Source: Armatimonadota bacterium (GTDB taxonomy: Bacteria > Armatimonadota > UBA5829 > DSUL01). From it: a stretch of 64,000 nt of DNA. The DNA lies in contig AP024674.1 of assembly GCA_025998755.1 (NCBI GenBank), positions 1,872,162 to 1,936,161 of the forward strand, given 5' to 3'. The position numbers and the translations under genes are program-made. This document shows positions 17,351 to 25,810 of this stretch, one piece after another. Under the pieces are notes generated by a model. The model had not been told where the DNA came from, ran no database searches, and saw only the letters and a list, made by a program, of their open reading frames with translations. Numbering within the stretch: position 1 is the first letter of the stretch; each line of letters opens with the position of its first letter.

Positions 17351-20300
17351 TCACACGCTTTCAGCCTTTGACAGGCGCTTTGTAACCAGCTCGACCACGG
17401 CTTCGTACACAGCGTCCCGCTCGCACTGGGTTAGCCCAATTGCGTCGAACAGGACATTATCTAGGGCGCGTCGGTCGTCGTTAACCATCTCTTTGTTTAT
17501 AGACATTAATGGACGCCGAGCTACCACGGTGAATGCCTCCTGCAAAGCCTCGCGTTCCCGGCTCGCCAAACACCGAGGCGACAAGATGATTTGGTTCTGC
17601 ACCTCGTACACCATGACGCTCCGTGGGCCGCCTCCCCCCCCATAATTCCTCGCGCCAACTTCATCGCACAATATGGACAGGGCAGAGTTCAATAATGCCT
17701 GCATCACCGGATCCGTAATGGAAACATAGAACCTGCAGTCCGCAATCAACAGTTCGGCAGAGCCGAACACTCCGATACGGTCGCGCAGTTCCTTTGCCCA
17801 AAATGTATTCCCAGGTGTCTCCCTGCACTCCCACCACCGCCGCCGCCCTGCACAACTCGGACCCTTGTGAAACCCTTGCGTCTCCCCCCAACGAATGTAT
17901 TCCAGAGCTCTTGTTCCGGCGAGTTCACGCTTTTCCAGGTGACACACGAACAGGCACTGTCCTAAATCCCGAGGGCTGACCTCAAGGCTGCGGCACTCCC
18001 TCGGGCTCTTGATCACTGGCTTCAGGAACTCTTCCTCGATGCCCCACTGCCTGATCTTCTCCTCGTCCAGGTAGAAAAACTCATTGCACCCCGTCTTGAT
18101 TCCGAAGCGCACTTCGGCGATGTCTCCAAGCCGCACAAGCTTGCCCTTGCCCTTCTCCAGAATAGTCCAGTAGATATCCGGAGCCCGCAGATACTTGCCG
18201 CCCCACTTGTCCCCGACGTATCTCGGCACTTTTACCAGCGGGAAGCGCCTGTCTGGTGCCGCGTTGGCCGGCTCGTCTTCCTCGTCCTCAGCGGGCTGGT
18301 CGAACCCTCTTTCCAGAAGCTCTTTCTGCTTGACCACCTGCACCCTGTATTCCGGGGTGGACCGACGCCCCTCGGCTTCCTCGATCTCCTCGAACACCAC
18401 CGCCGACAACACCTGCTCGAACGGCACCTTGAACATCACGAACCGCGCGATGTTCGAAAGCCCCGCGTCCTTTTTTTTCGACGGCGCGGAGAGCAAACAG
18501 ATAACCGAGTTCACGTCCGCACTGGCGAACGATCGCTTCACCTGGTTGTCCATCACGAGCTTCAGATGACACTGCCTCAGCAGGAACTCCTGAAGGTCGG
18601 CCCCGTATCCCACGTCAAGCCACGAGTTGGACGTGATGAAGACAAACGATCCCGTAGGGTTCAGAATGTGCAGCCCGCGGAAGTAGAAGTATATGTACAG
18701 GTCGCTCTTGGCATCAATTTTCCTGACGGCCTTTCCGGTTCCGCACTTATACTGGAAGAAATCGGGATGATCGCGCTGAGTAGTGAGCATGACCTTTTCT
18801 TTGTAGCGGCGTTTGTTCTCGGCAGTCACTTCGTCGCGCGGCAGCCGAGGGTCGGATATCTGCTCCTGTCTCACGTAAGGCGGATTGCCCACCACGATAT
18901 CGAACCCCGACCTGTTGCCACGGAACACCTCGGCAAAGGCTATGCTCCACACGAACGGAAGGCCGCTCATGCGCGCCAACTCCTTCTGAGCGGCGAGCAG
19001 ATTGTTGATCTCCGCCTGCTTTTGCTCGCGTTCCTTCTTCCATCTCTCTGATTCTGCGAGCGTCTCCTGCTGGGGCTTGTCGAACCCGCCTATGAGCGGC
19101 GGGACCTGCTTGGGCTCATTCCCGATGGCGGCGAGTTCCCGCTGCGCGGCGATGATGCGCTCTTCGAGAATATCGTGGAACAGGCTTCGCTCGGCCTGCT
19201 GCGCGTCCTGGACGCTATGGAACTCGCAGTCGCAATCGCCGTAATAGAACTTGGCTTTCTCGGCGGTGAGTTTGGTGATGCGTTGCTTCATGGAGCGCGA
19301 GAGCGTGGATTCGGTCAGGTGCGCCAGTCCAATCCCGCCGACCTCCTCGACAAGGCTGTCCCCGCACCGAATGTTGAAAGTAAAGTTGGGCAGCAGGGGC
19401 TCGTGGCGAAAGGCCAGTTCCTCTCTGGTGAACTGCGCGTCTATAATGAGCGCCAGCCAGAGACGGAGCTCAGCTACGTGGCAAGCCCATTCCATGACGT
19501 CCACGCCGTATAAGTTCTGGCCGATGATCCGCTTGCGGCGCTCGTATGAATCTTCGGCTATGCCCAATGCCGTTTGAGCGCGCTCTTGAACGTCGTCCAT
19601 TATGTGCAGCATCCCGACCAGGAAAGAGCCCGACCCGCACGCGGGATCCACAATCTTGGTCTCCTGAAGTTCTTTGAGGATCGTGTTCCAAAGTCCAGCG
19701 GCGGAGACTTGGCCGTCCGCGTCCTTCTTCTCGTCGGGCTCCAAGGCGAATATGAGCTCGTAAAGCAGCTTGCGGTGCTGTTGGCCGATTCTGCCGGATA
19801 GGTTGTCCACCAGCGCTAGCCGGCACATCAGGTCTATCTCGGTTCGGGGCGTGTAGAAGATTCCCGCGTCCCCGCGCTCGTCAGCTTCCTCGGAGACATT
19901 GACCAGGCTCTCGTAGACCTTTCCAATCATCTCCGGATCAACGGAGACTTCCTGGTCCAGCGGGCTGTCCTCGGCGATGGTGAAGTTGTAGTTGTCCAGA
20001 AACTCGATGACCCGCTCCAACCGCGAGTCGCATATGGTGAAGGGGTCGCCCGGGGCGTCGAGTCTGTTCTCGGCAAACAGGCCTCCGTTCAGGTATGGCG
20101 CGTCGCACAGAGCCTTGCGAAAATGCTCGGGTATGTGCCGCCTCTGAGGAGTGTTAAGCAGAGACTTCTTGTTGTTGAAGGCCTCGAAGAACAGCGGCTT
20201 GAGCCACTTCTCGAAGAAGGTATCCTTGGGCTGTCCGCTGCCGGCATATGCATCGAAGTAGGACCTGATGAACTCCGTATCGTCCCCAAGCCAGCGTTTG

Positions 20301-20986
20301 CGCTGCACGAAGTAGAGGAACATGAGCCGGTTGAGGAGGCTGAGGGCATAGTCGTGCGCCCAGGTCCGGTCCGGTATCTGAGCCTGCAGGTCTTCCTGGA
20401 GAAGATTGAACACCGTCTTGTAGTCGTCGAAGAACTGCTTGGTTACAGCCTCGACGTTGAATGCCTCATCGTGCTTCTGCTGAATGTCCAGCGCGGACAG
20501 GTCGTGGAGCGCCGGGCTCATCGAAGCGACATCGAGCAGGGAGATGCGCTCGCAGGCGGTTCTCAGCCGTTCGTTCGGGCCGACGCTGATCCTCCGGAAT
20601 ATGCGGCGCTTGGTGGCATCGGGATCGTTCCGAACGTTGACGAAGTGCCAGTTCTCTTGCCCGGCGTCGGAGAAGACGAATAAACTGTAGAGATGGTCGT
20701 TGAGGAGCCGGTTGATCAGCACGCGCTCGTCGGAGATGTGCAGCTTGCCCTCGGAGTGGAGACGGCAGTAGAGGACGTGAAAATCGCCGTCCTGGCCGGC
20801 CGTCGCGAAGAGAAGGGGATCATCCGCAAGGGCGGTGCGCTCGGTGTCGGTCCATGACCCGGTTGGGATAGCCTGGTTTGCTCTCTCGTAGTTGAGCTCG
20901 CGCCAGAAGAGCTCTTTCAGGGGGTCGATGCCCTTGAGGGCGGTCAGCAGGTCAAGAACTGTCTGCCTGTTATCGTGTACGGCCAC
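17351..20986 (-). CDS. Large Eco57I/type IIG-like N6-adenine DNA methyltransferase
   Basis: 1211 residues from a GTG with no clear ribosome site. Motif I DPACGSGSFLVG (447-458) binds AdoMet; a helical lead-in 'GIFYTPRTEIDLMC' (about 375) is motif X-like; the catalytic motif IV is NPPY (701-704). Residues 1-230 form an uncharacterised N-terminal domain with 'HFVNVRNDPDATKRRIFRRI', typical of these giant methylases and possibly a restriction module, though I cannot point to a PD-(D/E)xK triad. A charged coiled insert (about 590-680) precedes motif IV. The C-terminal part (about 900-1200; 'EVRFGIKTGCNEFFYL') resembles a TaqI-like target recognition domain. It is the first gene of the cassette. 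A G8 run in the coding strand (17634-17641) lies in its C-terminal third. Confidence 0.9.
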   Translation of the reverse strand: MAVHDNRQTVLDLLTALKGIDPLKELFWRELNYERANQAIPTGSWTDTERTALADDPLLFATAGQDGDFHVLYCRLHSEGKLHISDERVLINRLLNDHLYSLFVFSDAGQENWHFVNVRNDPDATKRRIFRRISVGPNERLRTACERISLLDVASMSPALHDLSALDIQQKHDEAFNVEAVTKQFFDDYKTVFNLLQEDLQAQIPDRTWAHDYALSLLNRLMFLYFVQRKRWLGDDTEFIRSYFDAYAGSGQPKDTFFEKWLKPLFFEAFNNKKSLLNTPQRRHIPEHFRKALCDAPYLNGGLFAENRLDAPGDPFTICDSRLERVIEFLDNYNFTIAEDSPLDQEVSVDPEMIGKVYESLVNVSEEADERGDAGIFYTPRTEIDLMCRLALVDNLSGRIGQQHRKLLYELIFALEPDEKKDADGQVSAAGLWNTILKELQETKIVDPACGSGSFLVGMLHIMDDVQERAQTALGIAEDSYERRKRIIGQNLYGVDVMEWACHVAELRLWLALIIDAQFTREELAFRHEPLLPNFTFNIRCGDSLVEEVGGIGLAHLTESTLSRSMKQRITKLTAEKAKFYYGDCDCEFHSVQDAQQAERSLFHDILEERIIAAQRELAAIGNEPKQVPPLIGGFDKPQQETLAESERWKKEREQKQAEINNLLAAQKELARMSGLPFVWSIAFAEVFRGNRSGFDIVVGNPPYVRQEQISDPRLPRDEVTAENKRRYKEKVMLTTQRDHPDFFQYKCGTGKAVRKIDAKSDLYIYFYFRGLHILNPTGSFVFITSNSWLDVGYGADLQEFLLRQCHLKLVMDNQVKRSFASADVNSVICLLSAPSKKKDAGLSNIARFVMFKVPFEQVLSAVVFEEIEEAEGRRSTPEYRVQVVKQKELLERGFDQPAEDEEDEPANAAPDRRFPLVKVPRYVGDKWGGKYLRAPDIYWTILEKGKGKLVRLGDIAEVRFGIKTGCNEFFYLDEEKIRQWGIEEEFLKPVIKSPRECRSLEVSPRDLGQCLFVCHLEKRELAGTRALEYIRWGETQGFHKGPSCAGRRRWWECRETPGNTFWAKELRDRIGVFGSAELLIADCRFYVSITDPVMQALLNSALSILCDEVGARNYGGGGGPRSVMVYEVQNQIILSPRCLASREREALQEAFTVVARRPLMSINKEMVNDDRRALDNVLFDAIGLTQCERDAVYEAVVELVTKRLSKAESV

Positions 20987-21369
20987 TCGATCAAGCCTGT
21001 TGCTAGCAACCGCTGAAGCTGTTCACTTCCCCATTGAAACTGAAAGGGATTAGTGGCGCGTGGGCATTACTGGATGTTAGCGTGATTGCGCCGAACAGTC
21101 AAGGATAAGGCGTCGCATCGGAGATCGCGCGCCCTTCTCCACCTCGGCTCGTCCTCAGCAATCCATCCACTTCCTGTCCCGCCATGCGCAGCGGAAGCTG
21201 AACGTCCGGCGGCGGCGTGGATATGCAGATGATCCGTATCGCTTCGGGGATTCGAACGCTCGATCTCGCAGCTGATCGCAAAGGAGTGCACACGCCCCTG
21301 AACCCGTGCATGCAACGCTGTGGGCCGTGACGGTCGCAGGTGATGCATTACGGTTCACCGCAACGGCAT
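20987..21369. other. 383-bp interval at the right flank of the accessory cassette
   Basis: No convincing gene on either strand. A perfect 12-bp palindrome, GTTGCTAGCAAC (20999-21010), lies 13 nt upstream of the methyltransferase start and could be an operator. A tRNA-like T-loop string (GGGATTCGAAC, about 21248-21258) has no matching stems. I found no direct repeat shared with the left flank at 6.8-7.0 kb. Confidence 0.4.
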
Positions 21370-22419
21370 TCATCGCAGGAGCGTGACGACTCCCGCCACG
21401 AACGTCCCCAGCAGTCCGCCGAAAACTACCTCCCGGACGGTATGGATTCCTGCATCCACCCGGCTCTGAGCCATGAGCAGGGCCAGGAAGATGGCAGCCC
21501 CCCGGACCACATAGTCCGGAGACGAGAGAAAAATGATGACGGCGAAGAAGAACCCGAGCGCCGTGTGACCGCTCACCACACCTCCTCGCAGGAGCGTTCC
21601 GCGCCCTCCAGAGACCTTGCGGATGAGCACCAGTGCAAGGAGCAGCAGCACCCCCACCACCACTACGGTCATGATTCGGGGACGGTGGATCTCTAGGTCG
21701 GCCCGCAATCCCCCGCGCTCCGCGATAATCAGATCGTTCAGGGACATGGGCGTGTCGTTCTCACGGCGCACCACCTTCCTGATGCCAATGGCCTTCAACG
21801 CCTCCAGGTAGTCCACCCATGCTTGATGATCACGGTACAGGAAAGATGCGGCTGGATCGGCGGGAATATGGGGCGGGGCGAGCACGTACGGCTTGTCGCG
21901 GGTCTCTGGATTTCGAAGATGCTCCTCGGCCCGTTGCAGGTCGGCACCATAGGCGCTGGCGCGGGCATTGCGGTAGGCGTCGCTCTCCACCGGCCGACCG
22001 GCCGTGAACAGGATCAGGCCAACCGCCAGGGCATTCAGGGTGGCCATCAGCACCGCTCCGGCGGCTATGTCTTTTGCAAACTTCGCAAGCGGATGGTACG
22101 TCTGAGTCACCAAGTCCACCACCGCCTCGATGGCGGTGTTGAACATCTCGGCGATAAGCACCAGCGAGATGGTCAGCAACAGGACCAGGATCTCGCCCGA
22201 CGGCAGGCCCACGGCCTTGCTGAAAAGCAGCACCGTGACCAGCATGAAGAAGTGGAAGCGCATGTGCTTCTGCGTGCGGTAGACGTGCATGATGCCGTCG
22301 GCCGCATACTTGAAGCCGCCTCCGCCCAGCAGCTTGCGCAGCCATTGGAAGATGCCGCTGCGGAAGCTCCGGGGCGGCGGCTCGCGCCTCTCTTTGCCTG
22401 CCGGCTGCGCGACGCTCAT
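21370..22419 (-). CDS. DgkA-type lipid kinase fused to PAP2-like phosphatase domain
   Basis: 349 residues. Residues about 20-150 match the small membrane kinase family of diacylglycerol or undecaprenol kinases: 'SGIFQWLRKLLGGGGFKYAADG', split here, the conserved 'AEMFNTAIEAVVDLV' and 'AKDIAAGAVL' with three helices. After a soluble, charged insert (about 155-260) a second membrane part carries PAP2-like signatures: VSGH (in place of PSGH) and SRVDAGIHTVRE, matching SR-x5-H-x3-D except for a final Glu. The first PAP2 motif (K-x6-RP) is not obvious. A kinase and phosphatase for the same lipid carrier on one chain would allow interconversion of the alcohol and phosphate. The ATG overlaps the ybeY stop; ybeY-dgkA order is common. 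Confidence 0.85.
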   Translation of the reverse strand: MSVAQPAGKERREPPPRSFRSGIFQWLRKLLGGGGFKYAADGIMHVYRTQKHMRFHFFMLVTVLLFSKAVGLPSGEILVLLLTISLVLIAEMFNTAIEAVVDLVTQTYHPLAKFAKDIAAGAVLMATLNALAVGLILFTAGRPVESDAYRNARASAYGADLQRAEEHLRNPETRDKPYVLAPPHIPADPAASFLYRDHQAWVDYLEALKAIGIRKVVRRENDTPMSLNDLIIAERGGLRADLEIHRPRIMTVVVVGVLLLLALVLIRKVSGGRGTLLRGGVVSGHTALGFFFAVIIFLSSPDYVVRGAAIFLALLMAQSRVDAGIHTVREVVFGGLLGTFVAGVVTLLR

Positions 22420-22871
22420 CGGGCCACCTCCGCCGCGTCCCGGAACGCCTCGGGAACATATCTCATCTCACGCTCTCGCATCCTGCGAAACGCCTCATCC
22501 GTGGTATCGTCATATCCGAGCAGGTGCAGCGTACCATGCACGGCCAGAAGCAGAACCTCGTGCGCCAGCGGGATGCCCGCATCCGCCGCCTGACGGGCAG
22601 CCGTGTCGAGACTGATGGCGACATCTCCAAGAGAAGCGCCGGGCGCCGGCCCCTCGCGAGGGTCGTCCTGGGGAAAGGAGAGCACATCCGTGGGACCGGG
22701 CAATCCCATCCACTCCTGGTGGAGTCGCGCCATTTCGGCATCGCCGATCAGAAGCAGGGAGAGCTCGAAGCCGGCGGGACAGCCTTCCGCCTCCAAAACA
22801 TCCTGCAGGCGGCCGCGGAGCACTTCGTGAGGTAAGCCCGGAACGTCCGGGCCATTGATCTCTATGTCCAT
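22416..22871 (-). CDS. ybeY: Endoribonuclease YbeY (16S rRNA maturation)
   Basis: 151 residues from the ATG at 22871, matching family starts (MDIEINGPDV); a GTG at 22913 would add 14 residues. YbeY is a metal-dependent single-strand RNase needed for 16S 3'-end maturation and ribosome quality control. The metal motif reads HGTLHLLGYDD, where the family consensus is HGxLHLxGYDH: two His ligands are kept and the third is replaced by Asp. 'TDVLSFPQDD' is the conserved strand before it. It is in an operon upstream of the lipid kinase fusion. Confidence 0.93.
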   Translation of the reverse strand: MDIEINGPDVPGLPHEVLRGRLQDVLEAEGCPAGFELSLLLIGDAEMARLHQEWMGLPGPTDVLSFPQDDPREGPAPGASLGDVAISLDTAARQAADAGIPLAHEVLLLAVHGTLHLLGYDDTTDEAFRRMREREMRYVPEAFRDAAEVAR

Positions 22872-22913
22872 CAGTCCCGCCTGGGACGGCGGACAAGGGA
22901 GATAGACAAGCAC

Positions 22914-23095
22914 CCCCGCACAGCGGCGAGAGATCCGCCGCGCGGGAGCCTAGGGCAAACGCGAAAGGCCCGCAGCCGCCGTCCAGCGTTGTCCGCGAGC
23001 CTGAACAGTTGACGAAAGTCTTCCATGGGGGAGCCGCCGCCCGGTGATGCCGGATCTCCGCGAAAGCGGCGGCCAGATCGCAGTGGCCCGAAAGC
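22914..23095. other. Intergenic region between rpsU and ybeY
   Basis: About 180 bp with no gene seen on either strand and no hairpin followed by a T-run; GC-rich repeats of GCCGCC only. Confidence 0.3.
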
Positions 23096-23299
23096 CTAGT
23101 TGTTGTTGTTCTGCCTGCGGGCTTCCTGCATCAGCTTGCGCCGACGCGCCGCCTCTGCACGCCGCCTTCTGTCGCTGGGCTTCTCGTACCGCTCGTGAGC
23201 GCGAGCCTCCTTCAGGATGCCCGTCTGCTGCAACTGCTTCTTGAACCTCTTGAGAGCGCTATCCAGGCTTTCGCCCGGCCGCACCACGACCTGAGCCAA
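23096..23299 (-). CDS. rpsU: 30S ribosomal protein S21
   Basis: 67 residues from a TTG behind a strong AGGAGG (7-nt spacing). Family marks: an N-terminal 'VVVRPGESLDSALKRFKKQ' and a very basic C-terminal helix 'KPSDRRRRAEAARRR'. S21 binds near the platform of the small subunit and helps base-pairing of mRNA with 16S rRNA. The tail ends in a poly-Asn run (QNNNN), which is unusual. Transcribed from the promoter at 23428-23456. Confidence 0.96.
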   Translation of the reverse strand: MAQVVVRPGESLDSALKRFKKQLQQTGILKEARAHERYEKPSDRRRRAEAARRRKLMQEARRQNNNN

Positions 23300-23427
23300 T
23301 CAGATTCCTCCTGCTACCCTGTCTGTAGAGTGTCGTTGAGCCAGCGTCCGTGAACGTCTCCGGGAACAAGCGGGAAGACACCGGAAGCGCGGACCACCGG
23401 CCCGCATTCGAGGGCTCACCGTCCTTG

Positions 23428-23456
23428 ATTATAGACGCGGCCCGCCCCGCTGTCAA
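23428..23456 (-). promoter_or_regulatory. Full-consensus sigma70 promoter for rpsU
   Basis: Minus strand TTGACA (23456-23451), a 17-nt GC-rich spacer, then TATAAT (23433-23428): both hexamers and the spacing are perfect. The expected start site near 23421 leaves a leader of about 120 nt before the rpsU start codon. Confidence 0.85.
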
Positions 23457-23549
23457 CGGACAGGCCCAATGCGCTGGCCAGTCCGAAATTATCGGCTGCC
23501 GGGCGTCCCGGCTACAGACCCAAGAGCGTGACTCCGATTGCGGCCCTGA

Positions 23550-23900
23550 TCAGCCGGGAGGCCACCCGAAGGACCGACCGCCCAGCAGGTGAAGGTGCAC
23601 ATGCCAGACGCTCTGGCCCGCTCCTTCGTTGCAGTTGATAACCAGACGGTACCCACCCTCCACGATGCCCCTGCGGGCCGCCACCGTATTGGCCGCCTGA
23701 TGCATCCGGCCAATCAGGCGCGCCTCTTCCTCGCTGTCGCCGAAATCGCTGATGCGCGCGACATGCCTGCGCGGCACCACCAGCACGTGGGTGGGGGCCT
23801 GCGGGTTGACATCCTCGAAGGCCACAACATCGGTATCCTCATAGACTATCCTGGAGGGAATCTCCCCCGCAATGATGCGGCAGAAAATGCAGTCCGGCAA
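23550..23900 (-). CDS. HIT-family nucleotide hydrolase
   Basis: 116 residues from a TTG behind GGGAGG. 'CIFCRIIAGEIPS' is the N-terminal zinc-type CxxC and HINT start, and HVHLHLL near residue 100 is the histidine triad H-x-H-x-H that attacks the alpha-phosphate of nucleoside phosphoramidates and related adenylates. The length is normal for the HINT branch. It is 16 bp downstream of mtaB, in the same transcription unit. Confidence 0.95.
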   Translation of the reverse strand: MPDCIFCRIIAGEIPSRIVYEDTDVVAFEDVNPQAPTHVLVVPRRHVARISDFGDSEEEARLIGRMHQAANTVAARRGIVEGGYRLVINCNEGAGQSVWHVHLHLLGGRSFGWPPG

Positions 23901-23916
23901 GCGATCCTCCCTTCCT

Positions 23917-25200
23917 CTACGCAGCGCTGGCCACAGCCAACACCCCGGTCAGCCCATCCTCCGTCACTCCCGTGACAGACACCTTCACTTCCTGACCCGG
24001 CAGCACGTCCTGAGCAGGAAACTCTACTTCCACGTAAGTATCCGTGAGTCCGGTCAGGATGCCAGGCGCCCTTTGCTGCTCAACAATGACCCGTTGGACG
24101 CTTCCCACCAGACCCTGCCGGAAGGCGCGCCCCGTCTCCGCGGCGATCTGGATGAGCCGCCGCGTGCGCTCACGGGCCACGTGGCGCGGAACCTGTCCGT
24201 CCATGGCGGCTGCCAACGTGCCCGGCCGGGGGGAGAACGTGAAGACATGGGCGCGCGAGAAGGCCGCGCGGCGCATGACGGCGGCAGTGTTCTCGAACGC
24301 TTCCTCCGTCTCTCCCGGAAAACCGGCGATGACGTCCGTGGTGATGGCCACACCTGGAAGAATAGCCCTGGCCTGTTCCACCACTTCGAGAAATCGGGAG
24401 GATGTGTATGCCCGTCTCATCCGGCGAAGGATCCCGTCATCGCCGCTCTGCAGTGCGAGATGCAGATGCGGGCAGGCGTTCGGCGACTCCGCCATCGCCC
24501 GCAGTAGCCCTTCCCGCACTTCGGAAGGATAGAGGCTGGTGAGGCGCACGCGCGACAGACCGGGCACATCACCGAGGCGGCGGATCAGCTCCTCCAGGCC
24601 GTTGCGGCCCGCATCTTCGGGACGATACCCCGTGATGCGCACTCCGGTCAGGACCACTTCCCGGTGGCCGAGCGCGACATAAGCGCGGACCTCCTCCAAA
24701 ACATCGCGGATGGGCCGGCTGGACTCCACCGGGCGAGCCTGCGGCACGATGCAGAAGGCGCACCGGAAACGACAACCGTCCTGGATTTTGACCAGCGCCC
24801 GCGTCCGGCCCTGACGTTCAGACGGGCAGGACAGACAATCGAGCCTCGACCCGTCAACAGGGAGAACAGGCGCGTCGGCGCACCCGGAGACGGCTTGCAT
24901 GAGATCTTCGATTAGAGTCACGTCCGGCGAGGGCACCAGCGAGGAGGCGTCGGTTCGGGCCGCGCAGCCCGTGGCCAGCACCAGGCCGCCGTCCCGGCGG
25001 CGCTTCAGCGCTCCGCGCAGGGCGGCACGTCCGTCGCGGACGGCGCTCGCGGTGATGCTGCAGGTGTGAACGATCTGGACATCGGCGGGCTCGCCCCAGG
25101 GGACGACCTGATGACCCGCCAGCCGCGCCTGCTCGGCCGCCCGCTCAGTCTCATACTGATTGACCTTGCACCCGAAAGTGCAGAAGGAGATCTTCGCCAT
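23917..25200 (-). CDS. mtaB: tRNA t6A37 methylthiotransferase
   Basis: 427 residues. A radical-SAM methylthiotransferase that converts t6A37 to ms2t6A37 in tRNAs reading ANN codons. N-terminal UPF0004 domain with Cys at 11, 47 and 79 for the auxiliary iron-sulfur cluster; radical-SAM Cys at 143, 147 and 150 (CRFRCAFC); C-terminal TRAM domain ('GILTGLTDTYVEVEF' region, about 370-425). 'TFGCKVNQYET' at the start distinguishes MtaB from MiaB (GCQMN) and RimO. It lies with HIT and rpsU as in many Gram-positive genomes. Confidence 0.94.
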   Translation of the reverse strand: MAKISFCTFGCKVNQYETERAAEQARLAGHQVVPWGEPADVQIVHTCSITASAVRDGRAALRGALKRRRDGGLVLATGCAARTDASSLVPSPDVTLIEDLMQAVSGCADAPVLPVDGSRLDCLSCPSERQGRTRALVKIQDGCRFRCAFCIVPQARPVESSRPIRDVLEEVRAYVALGHREVVLTGVRITGYRPEDAGRNGLEELIRRLGDVPGLSRVRLTSLYPSEVREGLLRAMAESPNACPHLHLALQSGDDGILRRMRRAYTSSRFLEVVEQARAILPGVAITTDVIAGFPGETEEAFENTAAVMRRAAFSRAHVFTFSPRPGTLAAAMDGQVPRHVARERTRRLIQIAAETGRAFRQGLVGSVQRVIVEQQRAPGILTGLTDTYVEVEFPAQDVLPGQEVKVSVTGVTEDGLTGVLAVASAA

Positions 25201-25237
25201 GGTTCTACGGCATGATACCCGGACAAAGGGGCGGGGG

Positions 25238-25810
25238 TCACTCCAGGATCAGACCGTTGAACCGGTTCATTGCGGCGTGGAGACCCTCCTGGAGGGCGCA
25301 GTCCAGGCAATCCGCGGCGGTTTCGATAACATCCTCCGCAAGTTTTCGCTCGCTCGGATGGAAACGACCCAGCACGTGATCCCTCACATCCTGCCGGTTG
25401 TTGCCCTCCCCCACACCCACCCGCAACCGAGGAAAATCCTGGGAGCGGATGCACGCGATGATGGACTCCAGTCCGTGATGCCCACCCGCGCTGCCGGATG
25501 GCCGCAGCCGGATGCGTCCGAGGGGAAGATTGATGTCATCACAGACCACCAGTATATCGGCTGCCGCGGCCTTGGTCCGCAACAGCAGCTCACGCACGGC
25601 CTCACCGCTGAGGTTCATGAACGTCTGAGGCTTGGCCAGCAGGAACTCCTCGCCCCTGATCCGCAGATCCGCAACAAGCGACCGACACCAGCGCCTGCGC
25701 AGACGCGCTCCGTGCCTGCGCGCAAAGCGGTCCACCACTTCGAAACCGATGTTGTGGCGCGTTCCGGCGTAACGGATACCGGGATTTCCCAGCCCTACGA
25801 TGAGCCTCAC
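25238..25810 (-). CDS. pth: Peptidyl-tRNA hydrolase
   Basis: 190 residues from a GTG overlapping the prs stop (GTGA). It releases tRNA from prematurely dropped peptidyl-tRNA. Signatures: 'IVGLGNPGIRYAGTRHNIGF' region with catalytic His in TRHNIGF (about 19-20), 'KPQTFMNLSGEAV', 'DDINLPLGRIRLR' with catalytic-site Asp, and 'GGHHGLESI'. Normal length. glmU-prs-pth is a conserved order. Confidence 0.96.
   Translation of the reverse strand: MRLIVGLGNPGIRYAGTRHNIGFEVVDRFARRHGARLRRRWCRSLVADLRIRGEEFLLAKPQTFMNLSGEAVRELLLRTKAAAADILVVCDDINLPLGRIRLRPSGSAGGHHGLESIIACIRSQDFPRLRVGVGEGNNRQDVRDHVLGRFHPSERKLAEDVIETAADCLDCALQEGLHAAMNRFNGLILE

Noticed and set aside
21235..21275. tRNA-like T-loop (GGGATTCGAAC) on the right flank of the cassette
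   Set aside because: The flanking bases do not form a T stem, and no anticodon or acceptor stem is found within 80 nt.
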